Below the pieces are notes generated by a model. The model did not search any database, was not told where the DNA came from, and worked only from the letters and a program-made list of their open reading frames with translations. Below are positions 17,094 through 27,860 of a stretch of DNA of 64,000 bases, piece after piece. The position numbers and the translations under genes were made by a program. Origin of the DNA: Vicingaceae bacterium (GTDB lineage Bacteria; Bacteroidota; Bacteroidia; Flavobacteriales_E; Vicingaceae); contig JAHYJH010000002.1 in NCBI GenBank assembly GCA_019429185.1, positions 1 through 64,000 on the forward strand. Direction: 5' to 3'. The stretch's first letter is position 1. Each line of letters starts with the position of its first letter.

Positions 17094-19670
17094 ATGAAAA
17101 AAATTAATCTACTACTATCGTTTGTAATCGTATTTACATCTTTAGCCCTATCACAAAGCAATGTTTTAGTTATTGATTACAACAATAATTTCAGTAGTGA
17201 CCAAAGTAATAATGCAAGTAATATTTACAACCGGTTATTAGCTACTCAAACAAGTGTTCTTAGAGTAAATACCATCCCCGCAACTATAAACCCTGCTACT
17301 TACGACCAAGTTTGGATATTTGGAAATATGGGAACTCCCACTCCAGCACTACTTAATCCTATCATTACTTATATGAACAACGGTGGAGCCGTATATATTC
17401 AATCTGAAGTAAGTTGTTGCAACAATCCTGCAGCATTTGCCGATCAACTTATTGATGCAACTACTACTGCAGGTGGTTCTATAAGTCATAATATGACGAA
17501 AACTGGAAATTTTCAATATAACTCTTATTCAAACCTACTTTGTTCACCAACTATAAGCCACGGAGCTGCAGTTCGCCCATTTGTAGGTACTCCGCAAAGA
17601 AACATATTGTACGAAGCAACAAATGTATGTGGAGGGACTATTACAACGGGTGATGTTGTTGGTGTTCGGTTTTGTGCAGGTGATATGATCTCTGGTCAAG
17701 GTGCGTTAATTGTAAATGGTGATTTTAATATTTTTCCATTAAGTGGCACATGTGGTTCTGTCGGAATCTTAGGAACACCTAACAACAATGCTGTTATTGA
17801 TTTAATTTCAGATTTATTACCCGCCCTTGCTTGTAATGGTTCTGGAACACCTAGCACATTAACATTAACCGCAAATCCTGTTAATTTTTGTGGATCGACT
17901 CAATTAGGCTGGTTTTTTACTCCAGGAACTGGTGGTTGTGGCATCATAGGTTGCAACACAGATACTACTTTTAAATGGACATCAATAGCTGGTGATCCAA
18001 TAATTATAGGTGGTAATTTTAGTTGTGATACTTGTGCTTATCCAACTGCTTGGCCAACTGTGCCAACAACTTATTCACTAACTATGACTATTGGAGACTC
18101 AAATGCTTGTAATGGTTCATACAACACCTTAATCCCTATCACTGTTTTTCCTATGATGCCTCCTCTTGCTGATGCAGGAACAGATGATACACTTTGTTTT
18201 GGACAGTCGATGACTATTGGTGGCAACCCAACTGGTGCTGGTGGATCTGGTGGCCCTTACACGTATAGCTGGACACCCACAACAGGTCTTTCTAATCCTA
18301 CAATTGCAAACCCAGTAGTAACACCAACAGTATTAGGAACAGTAACATACACAGTGCAGGTCTCCGAATCTGGTGGCTGCCCTCCAGGCTTTAGTTCAGT
18401 TAATATTACAGCTATCTCTTGTTGTGTAGTATCAATAACAAACACATCAACTACTTCCACAAGTTGCAATAGTCAATGTGATGGTTCTGTAACAATAACA
18501 GCTAATGGGGGTGCTACTCAATATAGTGTAGATGGAATAAATTGGACAGCAAGTAATACTATTAACGGATTATGTGCAGGAAATTATTCAGTTTATGCTA
18601 CTGGTGGAACTTGTATTGATTCTACAACAATCACTATTAATGAACCAACCGCCATTACCATTCCAAGCACAATCACAGATGTTACTTGTAACGGAGGTTC
18701 TGATGGTCAAATAGTTGTTGCTCCTCAAGGTGGAGCTGGTGGATATAATTATAGCTGGTCTGTTTCTGGTATTGGTAACAGCCCGAATGCAACTAACCTT
18801 TCTGCAGGACAAGTTACAGTTACAGTTACTGACGCTAATGGATGTTCTAATGCTGTAACTCTTACTGTTGGAGAACCAGCTCCTCAAAATTTTATTACAT
18901 TTGAAGCTAGTAAATTAAGTGGTTGTTCTCCTTTGGATGTTGAGTTTTACAATACTACAGACACAAATTTAACGACAAGTATTTTATGGAATATTGGCAA
19001 TGGTTCTGCTTTAACTGTTGATACCGTTTCTAATACTTACACAACCCCTGGAACTTATGATGTTACCTTATCCATAATAGACACCACAGGCTGCGAAAGT
19101 TCACTTAAAAAAACTGCTTATATTACTGTTTTTGAAGACCCTATTGCAAACTTTTCTTCTTCACCAAATAAAGTAACTTTGTTTGATCCTATCATGTATT
19201 TCAATGATTTATCTCAAGCAAACATTATTTCTTGGGATTGGAATTTTGATGGGTTAGGAACTAGTAATGTTCAACATCCTAATTTTACTTTTCCAGGTGA
19301 TGATACAGCAAGCTATTTAATTGTATTAATTGTTGAGAATAACGATGGTTGTAAAGATACCACACGTAAATATGTTAAAATTGAAGGTGAATATGGAATA
19401 TTTGTTCCAACTGCTTTTACTCCTGATGATGATAATTTAAACGAAACATTTGCACCAAAAGGTTTTGGTATTAATAAAGATGCATATTCTTTCATGATTT
19501 TTAATAGATGGGGAGAACTAATTTTTAAATCGCATGATTTAGATAAAGGTTGGAACGGAACTTATAAAGGAAAACTTGTTGAAACTGGAAGTTATGCTTG
19601 GCGTCTAGAATTTAAAGATGTTAGCGGAAAAGAACAACAATATACTGGCAAAGTTTCTATTATCAAATAA
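17094..19670 (+). CDS. Secreted T9SS type B cargo protein with PKD and SprB-like repeats
   Basis: 858 residues. Signal peptide 1-20 (KKINLLLSFVIVFTSLALSQ), then a ThuA/glutamine-amidotransferase-like N-terminal region (YDQVWIFGN; MNNGGAVYIQSE). Ig/PKD-like repeats follow, then a SprB-type repeat (CNGGSDGQIVV; SWSVSGIGNS) and a PKD domain (WDWNFDGLGTSNVQHPNFTF). The last ~90 residues (VPTAFTPDDDNLNETF through RWGELIF and WNGTYKG) are the 'gliding motility-associated C-terminal domain', the type B signal for the type IX secretion system. Probably exported to or beyond the cell surface, with adhesion likely. Many Cys residues in the repeats suggest disulfides. Confidence 0.9.
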   Translation: MKKINLLLSFVIVFTSLALSQSNVLVIDYNNNFSSDQSNNASNIYNRLLATQTSVLRVNTIPATINPATYDQVWIFGNMGTPTPALLNPIITYMNNGGAVYIQSEVSCCNNPAAFADQLIDATTTAGGSISHNMTKTGNFQYNSYSNLLCSPTISHGAAVRPFVGTPQRNILYEATNVCGGTITTGDVVGVRFCAGDMISGQGALIVNGDFNIFPLSGTCGSVGILGTPNNNAVIDLISDLLPALACNGSGTPSTLTLTANPVNFCGSTQLGWFFTPGTGGCGIIGCNTDTTFKWTSIAGDPIIIGGNFSCDTCAYPTAWPTVPTTYSLTMTIGDSNACNGSYNTLIPITVFPMMPPLADAGTDDTLCFGQSMTIGGNPTGAGGSGGPYTYSWTPTTGLSNPTIANPVVTPTVLGTVTYTVQVSESGGCPPGFSSVNITAISCCVVSITNTSTTSTSCNSQCDGSVTITANGGATQYSVDGINWTASNTINGLCAGNYSVYATGGTCIDSTTITINEPTAITIPSTITDVTCNGGSDGQIVVAPQGGAGGYNYSWSVSGIGNSPNATNLSAGQVTVTVTDANGCSNAVTLTVGEPAPQNFITFEASKLSGCSPLDVEFYNTTDTNLTTSILWNIGNGSALTVDTVSNTYTTPGTYDVTLSIIDTTGCESSLKKTAYITVFEDPIANFSSSPNKVTLFDPIMYFNDLSQANIISWDWNFDGLGTSNVQHPNFTFPGDDTASYLIVLIVENNDGCKDTTRKYVKIEGEYGIFVPTAFTPDDDNLNETFAPKGFGINKDAYSFMIFNRWGELIFKSHDLDKGWNGTYKGKLVETGSYAWRLEFKDVSGKEQQYTGKVSIIK

Positions 19671-19791
19671 ACCTACAAAGTCTATTATCTTTCTGAAAAG
19701 TTGGATAAGTCATTTGAGTTTTTTCTAATAAACAATATTTCATAATAAAGGGGCGTTATATTTTCAACAAGTATAACTAAACTCCTTTATT

Positions 19792-20655
19792 ATGAACTCA
19801 TTGAAAAAACTGTGCTTTATAAGCACCCTACTAATCGTATGCCTAATTTCAACTTCTTTTAATAATACAACAGGCATTGTAATGTCTATTGAAACAGCAC
19901 TAAAACACCAACTTATTTCCTATAAATCTATTAACAAAGGTAGCCACAGCGGAAACTGTATGGATATGGAAATTACCAACATTAGCAAAAATAAATTAGT
20001 GCTAAAATTAGAATCTGGAAGAAATTTAACTTCTCTTGATACTAATAAACAAGACATTTTGGTTGTTAAAGAAGTTCTGTTTGTGTTAAATCCAGCAGAA
20101 ACGATAAAAAAAGAAGTATTTGGATTTTGCTCACAAGCACATAAATCTGCTCCGAAATTAGGAGAGACGTATGCCGTTGGAGAACTAAAAAATGATACTA
20201 TTATTCAACTTACAACATTTTTGTCGAAAAATAACTATCCTTTAAGTGCGATGCAAAATGCCATTTGGTCATTAACAGACAATAGACCTGTTGCATCAAT
20301 TTTTCATAAAAACAGAGATTCTATAGAAAGTTTGCAAGCATTTGTTGCTCAGTTTTATGAAAAAGTAACTCCTTGGTATTCTATACAATATTCAGATGCT
20401 GACAGCGGAATGGTTTCTAACAAAGCAACGACTATTTATGGCGAATTTGATGGTCGTTTAGATAAAAATACAATAGTTAAAATTGTGATTTACGACAAAT
20501 ATCAAATTTCTCAAGTTAGAAAAGAAATTGTTACTGCTCAAAAAGGAAACAAACATGCATTTAGCATAGCTGTTCATGATTTACCTTCAGGCAGGTATGA
20601 AATTCTATTTTCAACCTTTGGGGGCAGAGTGGATAGAAAATCATTTAGAATATGA
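19792..20655 (+). CDS. Secreted protein of unknown function
   Basis: 287 residues with a clear signal peptide (CFISTLLIVCLISTSF). The first domain (about 30-165) contains the blocks GNCMDMEITNIS and FGFCSQAHKSAP and ends in MQNAIWSLTDNRPVASI. The second domain (about 190-287) has the strand pattern of an immunoglobulin-like/T9SS-adjacent fold, ending RKSFRI. I do not recognise the family. The conserved-looking NAIWSLTDN block is the best handle for a search. It lies between a T9SS cargo gene and, convergently, gyrB, and a bidirectional terminator follows. Confidence 0.7.
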   Translation: MNSLKKLCFISTLLIVCLISTSFNNTTGIVMSIETALKHQLISYKSINKGSHSGNCMDMEITNISKNKLVLKLESGRNLTSLDTNKQDILVVKEVLFVLNPAETIKKEVFGFCSQAHKSAPKLGETYAVGELKNDTIIQLTTFLSKNNYPLSAMQNAIWSLTDNRPVASIFHKNRDSIESLQAFVAQFYEKVTPWYSIQYSDADSGMVSNKATTIYGEFDGRLDKNTIVKIVIYDKYQISQVRKEIVTAQKGNKHAFSIAVHDLPSGRYEILFSTFGGRVDRKSFRI

Positions 20656-20660
20656 TAAAA

Positions 20661-20692
20661 AAAATGCTGATTTATTTCTGAATCAGCATTTT
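20661..20692. terminator. Bidirectional terminator between 19792..20655 and gyrB
   Basis: A 12-bp perfect stem, AAAATGCTGATT / AATCAGCATTTT, with an 8-nt loop and A/T-rich flanks on both sides. It sits between two converging genes. Confidence 0.85.
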
Positions 20693-20709
20693 AATTAAAC
20701 TAAAAAATT

Positions 20710-22686
<1,977 letters not shown>

Positions 22687-22696
22687 TTAGCGAAAA

Positions 22697-22704
22697 CAAA
22701 TATA
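22697..22704 (-). promoter_or_regulatory. TAnnTTTG promoter box for gyrB
   Basis: TATATTTG on the minus strand, 37 nt upstream of the gyrB ATG, matches the -7 consensus. Confidence 0.6.
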
Positions 22705-22778
22705 CCTATTATGTCATTGGATTTGCTTATAAAAAATAAGCTAAATCATATTTTTTATTAACAATTCGATTAACATTT

Positions 22779-23417
22779 TTAAGCAGCACAAGGAATTCTT
22801 AAATCAATAAAGCTAAGTTGCCATGAACCATTTATTTGAGAGAAATAAAAAGTGTAATTATGGGTATTTACAACGGTAATTTTTATGGTTTCGCTAATAA
22901 ATTGAATTGCCTGAATTTCTTTCTCATTCAAATTGGCATAATTCCAAATTTCACTGTCATTTAAGGGGTTTATATTTTCCTGAAAACAACCTTGTTTGTC
23001 GTAGCTATTTTTTTCACAAACTATTTTTGGCAACTTTTCCTCAACAGGCATTAAACTTAATGAATCAAACAAAAGACTAAAAAACCCTTGCTTTGTTGTT
23101 GACGATTTATAATTTTCAATTTCATAAATCTTGCTTACTTCTGGCATAGCTCCCGAATTTTCTATAATGTACAAACCATAATCTTTATAAAAAAGTTGGT
23201 TGAACGCTGCTGCATTTTTAGTTTCTATTGCAGTTACCAATTGCTGATAAAATTGCAAAAAGGAATTAGTATTAGGCATTAATTTAGCGTTTTCTACTGT
23301 TATCAAGCCTGTTTTTACTGTAAGTGAATCTAATTGTTGTTGCTGAGTAGATTCGTTGGTTTGGTTGTCTGTACAAGCAATAAGAAAAAACAGAAATATA
23401 AAAATATAAGGCTTCAT
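22779..23417 (-). CDS. Putative lipoprotein of unknown function
   Basis: 212 residues with a lipoprotein signal (IFLFFLIAC; lipobox Cys 15) followed by a polar Gln/Thr/Ser-rich linker. The remainder has alternating helix and strand with FYQQLVTAIETKNAAAFNQLFY and a Cys pair; the C-terminus reads LSFIDLRIPCAA. An NTF2-like fold is possible but I cannot establish it. It lies 9 bp downstream of the three-gene cassette on the same strand, so it might be read through from there, though the lipoprotein signal sets it apart. Confidence 0.6.
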   Translation of the reverse strand: MKPYIFIFLFFLIACTDNQTNESTQQQQLDSLTVKTGLITVENAKLMPNTNSFLQFYQQLVTAIETKNAAAFNQLFYKDYGLYIIENSGAMPEVSKIYEIENYKSSTTKQGFFSLLFDSLSLMPVEEKLPKIVCEKNSYDKQGCFQENINPLNDSEIWNYANLNEKEIQAIQFISETIKITVVNTHNYTFYFSQINGSWQLSFIDLRIPCAA

Positions 23418-23426
23418 TTTATGATA

Positions 23427-23981
23427 TTAATATGTTTTAGCTACAATCAAATTATGAAGATACAAACGTGCTTTTTTTCTTAATGTTTTCATTTGTCTAT
23501 TTGATTTACCTAATTCAATATTGAAATTATCAAAGGTTTGAATTTTACCATTTAAAATAAATCTAAAAATACTATGTGAGTAGTTGCAAACAACAGGATC
23601 GTGCAGTAACTGTATTTCTAATTGATTGCTTTTATCTTGTGATTCAATAAAGTAAGGAAATAATTCTTCTTTAACTAAATTAAAAAAAACAACTTCTTTA
23701 CCTTCGTATTTCTCAAAGTTTTCTATTTCTGATATACTAAATAAAACATCTTCTTTTTGAGAATATTTATTATTTAAACCTGACCGATTAACAGAAATAT
23801 CAGATAGTGTTTTTACTAAAAATTTATAGGGTATTTGAACAACTTCGTCAGGATTTACTCTATAATATAACTTTTCCCCTATTTCAAATTTATCAATAAC
23901 TGGCTTGTTATTCCAATGAAGACGTAAAGGAATATAGTCTAGATTACATTCATTATTAGTTGTTTGCAACTTCAAAACCAC
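23427..23981 (-). CDS. Uncharacterised protein, third gene of TIGR04255 cassette
   Basis: 184 residues, no signal peptide or membrane segment, rich in Lys, Asn and aromatic residues. I do not recognise a family. Visible blocks are IPLRLHWNNKPVI near the start, a central acidic stretch and a basic C-terminus (KSNRQMKTLRKKARLYLHNL) that might bind nucleic acid. The start overlaps the preceding gene by 26 bp, so the two are tightly coupled. Base composition is more AT-rich than neighbouring housekeeping genes. Confidence 0.65.
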   Translation of the reverse strand: MVLKLQTTNNECNLDYIPLRLHWNNKPVIDKFEIGEKLYYRVNPDEVVQIPYKFLVKTLSDISVNRSGLNNKYSQKEDVLFSISEIENFEKYEGKEVVFFNLVKEELFPYFIESQDKSNQLEIQLLHDPVVCNYSHSIFRFILNGKIQTFDNFNIELGKSNRQMKTLRKKARLYLHNLIVAKTY

Positions 23982-24429
23982 TCATCAAAAATTCAAGAAC
24001 TAACTTTCTAATGTCTAAATCATCATAATCATAAAATTCCGAAAAACTATCTTGTAGCTTATATCCCGAAAAGCTAGAAAAAGAATCTCCAAACTCATCT
24101 ATAGATAAAAGATGAACTCCTTTGATTGATGAAAAAGTCATTAACACTTCATTTTCTCCTCCATACATCATTTTGATTTTTGGGAAAAGAGTAGCAGAAG
24201 TATCTTGACATTTAGTTTGTCTGTGTAATTCTAAAATCACCTTAATTAAAACCTCATTTTGAGGGGGTGTAAAGTTATATTTTTGAGAAAGTTTATTATA
24301 ACTTTGATCCAAACTATTTGTATCAATGTTTGTTATTGATCTAGAAAAATACTGTGGTTCATTTTCACCTTTATATAAAGCTGAAGATGTGTCACTCTTC
24401 TCTATTAATAAATTATCAAATTCATTCAT
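23956..24429 (-). CDS. Uncharacterised protein, second gene of TIGR04255 cassette
   Basis: 157 residues, acidic, cytoplasmic by appearance. No motif I can name; visible segments are LIKVILELHRQTKCQDTSAT, LFPKIKMMYGGENEVLMTF and an Asp/Ser-rich C-terminal part (FSEFYDYDDLDIRKLVLEFL). It overlaps the TIGR04255 gene by 8 bp and the next gene by 26 bp. The compact overlap implies the three products act together. Confidence 0.65.
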   Translation of the reverse strand: MNEFDNLLIEKSDTSSALYKGENEPQYFSRSITNIDTNSLDQSYNKLSQKYNFTPPQNEVLIKVILELHRQTKCQDTSATLFPKIKMMYGGENEVLMTFSSIKGVHLLSIDEFGDSFSSFSGYKLQDSFSEFYDYDDLDIRKLVLEFLMSGFEVANN

Positions 24430-25147
24430 ATTTTGAAGTTAATTTATATGTTGTTGAACCAAAAAAGATTTTATTTTTAAATTCTCTCAATTCATCGAAT
24501 ATGTCCCAAATATTATCAATATTCAAACTTAAATTACTTTGCATAAAAACATCAATATCTAATACCATGAAGTTTTTATTGTCCTCTTTTTTAATATATT
24601 CTCTAATTAATCCTTTTATGTTTTTATTTTTGTTTGGCAAAAGTATTTCTAAATTAAACCCCTCCATTTCTTCATTTAATCCCTTTGGCAATATTGGTAA
24701 TAAATAGAAATCATCCCTTAAGTCAGTTTTATGTTGGAGTTCAAATTTATTAATGTATCTAATTCCTATTCTTGTTATTTTTAAAAAATTAAACTCATTA
24801 ATAAAATCTTCCCATATTTGTTTTGGTTCTGATATAAAATTTTGCCAATCAGTATATCCTTTTATTTTGTTAAATGCTACTCCATTAATCCTTAATTGAC
24901 AAACCCTTCCTTCATCTTCTTTAGTTAAATTAACTCCAGCAATTAATTTATTTTGATTTATAGTTGAGTCAAGATTAATTCCAATATTATATTCTAGTAT
25001 GTCACCCATTTTAGGGTAGTTAGCTACTTTTTCAGTTGAAAATTCTTTTAATTTATCAACAGTTAATTTATCATCTAAATCGAATTTAAAATCTATTAAT
25101 GCTTCCTGAATAGGTGCGTTCTTTAAATTTCTAACCTTATTTTCCAT
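24422..25147 (-). CDS. TIGR04255 family protein
   Basis: 241 residues with the family's opening NAPIQEALIDFKFD, a middle block (GVAFNKIKGYTDWQNFISE) and RIGIRYINKFEL, all typical of the sporadically distributed TIGR04255 family. No biochemical function is established for it. It is the first gene of a compact three-gene cassette between gyrB/lipoprotein and pafA. The 176-bp upstream spacer is strongly AT-rich and presumably holds the promoter. The patchy distribution and overlap organisation suggest a horizontally moving module. Confidence 0.82.
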   Translation of the reverse strand: MENKVRNLKNAPIQEALIDFKFDLDDKLTVDKLKEFSTEKVANYPKMGDILEYNIGINLDSTINQNKLIAGVNLTKEDEGRVCQLRINGVAFNKIKGYTDWQNFISEPKQIWEDFINEFNFLKITRIGIRYINKFELQHKTDLRDDFYLLPILPKGLNEEMEGFNLEILLPNKNKNIKGLIREYIKKEDNKNFMVLDIDVFMQSNLSLNIDNIWDIFDELREFKNKIFFGSTTYKLTSKYE

Positions 25148-25322
25148 TTCAAATATTGACTTTCACAATAGTAATAAAAAAACACTATCTAAGACTAGAT
25201 TTAACAATTTTTGTGATGTAAAGCTATAAATAATTTATAAATCTCAAATCGGTTTAATAATAATTTTTGAACTACAGATTGTTAATCTAATATCCTCTAT
25301 TATTTATAACTCATCCCTTATT

Positions 25323-26948
25323 TTATTCCAAAAGCTCCTCAATCACGTTTCCATCGCAAGAGGAAGGCATGGCAACTCCCAAAATTACGGAAAGCGTTGC
25401 TGCAATATCTGCAATAGCTACTTGTTCTGTTCTTACTCCTTGTTTTATATTGGTTCCGTACCACAACAATGGCACATGCGTATCATAATTATAAGGCGAA
25501 CCATGTGTGGTTCCTTTTTTGGTCCATTTGTTTATCCAACCCGAAGCTAATACAAACATCACATCTCCCGAACGCACCTGATGAAATCCTCTTTGAACAT
25601 TCCCCATGATTTTATCGGTAAACTCAGCTGCTTTTAAGTTGGTTGCCGAAACTGCTTTTACAATACCTTGTTGTGTCAACATAAAGTTTACCGAAACATT
25701 TTCTATTTCAATTAAATTTAATTGATGTTCCTTAATTAAATCGTGATTAAAAAACAGTTGGTAATTCGATAAGTTTGCTACTAAATTTGCTACCTTAAAT
25801 TTTTCAAAAAGAGCAGCATTTATGCTAGTTAAAGTAGCTTTTTCTTCAAAATACCCACTAGGAATTTTATTGTCAATGGTATGTTGAGGAATATCTGCCA
25901 CACCATGGTCGGCAGTTAAAAAAACTAAAAACTCTCCCTTACCTACTTGAGTTTCTAAAAAAGTTAACAATTCAGCCATTTCTCTGTCCAAACGCAAATA
26001 CGTATCTTGAATTTCTACCGAATAAGGTCCAAATTGATGTCCGATATAATCTGTAGAAGAAAAACTTATGGTAAGCAAATCGGTAATCTTATCACTACCT
26101 AATTGCTCATTTTTAATCACTTCAAAAGCCAATTCTTTTAAAATGGTGTTTCCAAAAGGAGTTGTTTTTATTAGGTCATAATTTTTATTGGCTTTTCTCA
26201 ACTTTGGTAAATCATGAGGAAAAACAGGGGCTTTTTCGCCCTCAAAAACTTCCTCATAAGGATTGTTGTCGGCAATACTTTCGGTATAATCATGTATAGG
26301 TAAAAGTGTTTCCCAAGGTTTTTGTAAATAGGTATTAGCGGTATTTTTTTGATTCAATTCGTTTAACCATTTAGGTAGTTCTTGCATATAATACGTACTA
26401 GAAATCCATTTTCCTTCATCTTCTCCAGCAAACCAATAAGCAGCATCAGCCTGATGTCCGGCAGGTAAAATAGCTCCTCTGTCTTTAATAGAAATTCCTA
26501 TTACTTTAGCTTGTTTATTAGCCGACTTCAACTCATCGGCAATGGTAGTAACCAATAGTTTATTTGGCGACATTTTTCCCATAATGGTTGTTGTGCCAAC
26601 TGATTCATAATTATCATCGGAAGTACAATAGGTTTTTGTTTTATTGGTTTTGTCGTACCAAGTATTAGCAATGATGCCATGGTTGGCAGGAGTTGTTCCT
26701 GTATAAATTGAAGCATGACCAGGAGCGGTATAGGTAGGCATATAGTTAAAATGCGTTTGTTCACAGTTGAAACCATTATTTACCAACTTTTTAAAACCAT
26801 CATCACCAAATTTATCCCAAAAACGAATTAAATAATCGTAACGCATTTGATCTACTACAATACCCACTACCAATTTAGGTTGTTTTTGCTGTGCTTGTGC
26901 AAAAAATATGCTTGTAACTAAGGAAATAACTAATAATAGATGCTTCAT
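25323..26948 (-). CDS. pafA: PafA-type alkaline phosphatase
   Basis: A periplasmic phosphomonoesterase of the alkaline phosphatase superfamily. 541 residues, signal peptide 1-20 (ending FFAQAQ). Visible active-site residues are the Thr nucleophile (T74 in YTAPGHAS), N95 in IIANTWYD, the K155/R157 pair in ISIKDRGAI, the metal-binding D33 in VVDQMRYD, and downstream SSTDYIGHQFGP and LTADHGV. These correspond to the T79/N100/K162/R164 set of the Elizabethkingia PafA, which is not repressed by phosphate. Single gene with its own promoter. Confidence 0.94.
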   Translation of the reverse strand: MKHLLLVISLVTSIFFAQAQQKQPKLVVGIVVDQMRYDYLIRFWDKFGDDGFKKLVNNGFNCEQTHFNYMPTYTAPGHASIYTGTTPANHGIIANTWYDKTNKTKTYCTSDDNYESVGTTTIMGKMSPNKLLVTTIADELKSANKQAKVIGISIKDRGAILPAGHQADAAYWFAGEDEGKWISSTYYMQELPKWLNELNQKNTANTYLQKPWETLLPIHDYTESIADNNPYEEVFEGEKAPVFPHDLPKLRKANKNYDLIKTTPFGNTILKELAFEVIKNEQLGSDKITDLLTISFSSTDYIGHQFGPYSVEIQDTYLRLDREMAELLTFLETQVGKGEFLVFLTADHGVADIPQHTIDNKIPSGYFEEKATLTSINAALFEKFKVANLVANLSNYQLFFNHDLIKEHQLNLIEIENVSVNFMLTQQGIVKAVSATNLKAAEFTDKIMGNVQRGFHQVRSGDVMFVLASGWINKWTKKGTTHGSPYNYDTHVPLLWYGTNIKQGVRTEQVAIADIAATLSVILGVAMPSSCDGNVIEELLE

Positions 26949-26967
26949 GGTTCAAAAATTTAAACCA

Positions 26968-26975
26968 CAAATTTA
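26968..26975 (-). promoter_or_regulatory. TAnnTTTG promoter box for pafA
   Basis: TAAATTTG on the minus strand, 19 nt upstream of the pafA start. No other element is recognisable. Confidence 0.6.
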
Positions 26976-27080
26976 CATTTTAAAAACTATACTTATTGGG
27001 AAAAGATGTTATGATAATGTTAGCTGTTTTCCCACGAATTCACGAATTTCTCGATTGAAAAAAATAAAATGAACACAAAA

Positions 27081-27118
27081 AACCCTCCCGATGATAAGTC
27101 AAAATCACCGAGAGGGTT
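27081..27118 (-). terminator. Rho-independent terminator of the RDD gene
   Basis: On the minus strand, AACCCTCTCGGTGAT pairs with ATCATCGGGAGGGTT around a short loop and is followed by a T run. It lies 27 bp after the RDD stop codon. Confidence 0.8.
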
Positions 27119-27144
27119 AAAAGAAGGTTTTTTTTAAGGTTTAA

Positions 27145-27729
27145 TTATTTTTTAAAAACAGCTGTTTTCGCTATTAAATCATGAATAGCTTGTCTTTTAT
27201 CTCCAAGAACAAAGAAACAACCTATAAAAATTATTAATCCAGCTATAGAACCAATAGTTCCTAAAATAGCAACACCAGTAACACCAGCTAATAAAGCCAA
27301 TATTGTTCCTGAATATTTTAATAATGCTCTTGTCCATAATGCACCAGCAGCAGCAGCAGTACCATCTTGATTGGCATTTTTAATTTTCAATAACATTTTA
27401 CCAGGTGTTTGACCTGTTATTCCTTCCATCACAAATAGCACTAAGGACATTAAATAAATGCCTGCTAATGTTCCTATCATTCCTCCAAGCATTGCTCCAA
27501 AACCTCCCATTAAAGCATCGCCTTCAGCACTTCCTGTGGCGGCTTGTGATCCAAAAAATATTCCTATTAAGGTTGCTCCTAAAGCCATACCTAAAATACT
27601 TCCAACAATTGCATTAAATACAAAGTCTATTAAATATGCTCCTAAACGTGGTCCAAATCCTATTCTGTTAGAATTGTTATCAGAAGCAACTTCTTGATTT
27701 ACTTCTGTAGTTGTAGTTTCTTCACTCAT
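27145..27729 (-). CDS. RDD family membrane protein
   Basis: 194 residues with an acidic N-terminal tail (about 20), then the RDD signature region RIGFGPRLGAYLIDF and three to four transmembrane helices, including a glycine-rich one. The family block VMEGITGQTPGKMLLKIKN is present, and the C-terminus QAIHDLIAKTAVFKK is typical. Some RDD proteins take part in ion transport; nothing here shows the substrate. It is monocistronic, with a strong terminator. Confidence 0.9.
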   Translation of the reverse strand: MSEETTTTEVNQEVASDNNSNRIGFGPRLGAYLIDFVFNAIVGSILGMALGATLIGIFFGSQAATGSAEGDALMGGFGAMLGGMIGTLAGIYLMSLVLFVMEGITGQTPGKMLLKIKNANQDGTAAAAGALWTRALLKYSGTILALLAGVTGVAILGTIGSIAGLIIFIGCFFVLGDKRQAIHDLIAKTAVFKK

Positions 27730-27860
27730 AATTTTTAGTTTTAGTTAATATTAATTTGTTTTGTTTTAGGCAACTAAAATAGAACATTTAGTAAAAATTA
27801 CAACTTTTATCTAAAAAATGTTATTAACAATCTATGAAAAATGGTAGTTAGTCTAAGAGC

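Noticed and set aside
18257-18887. Antisense ORFs in the T9SS cargo gene
   Set aside because: They mirror the Ser/Thr/Asn-rich repeat codons of a clearly real protein, have no start signals, and look like shadows.
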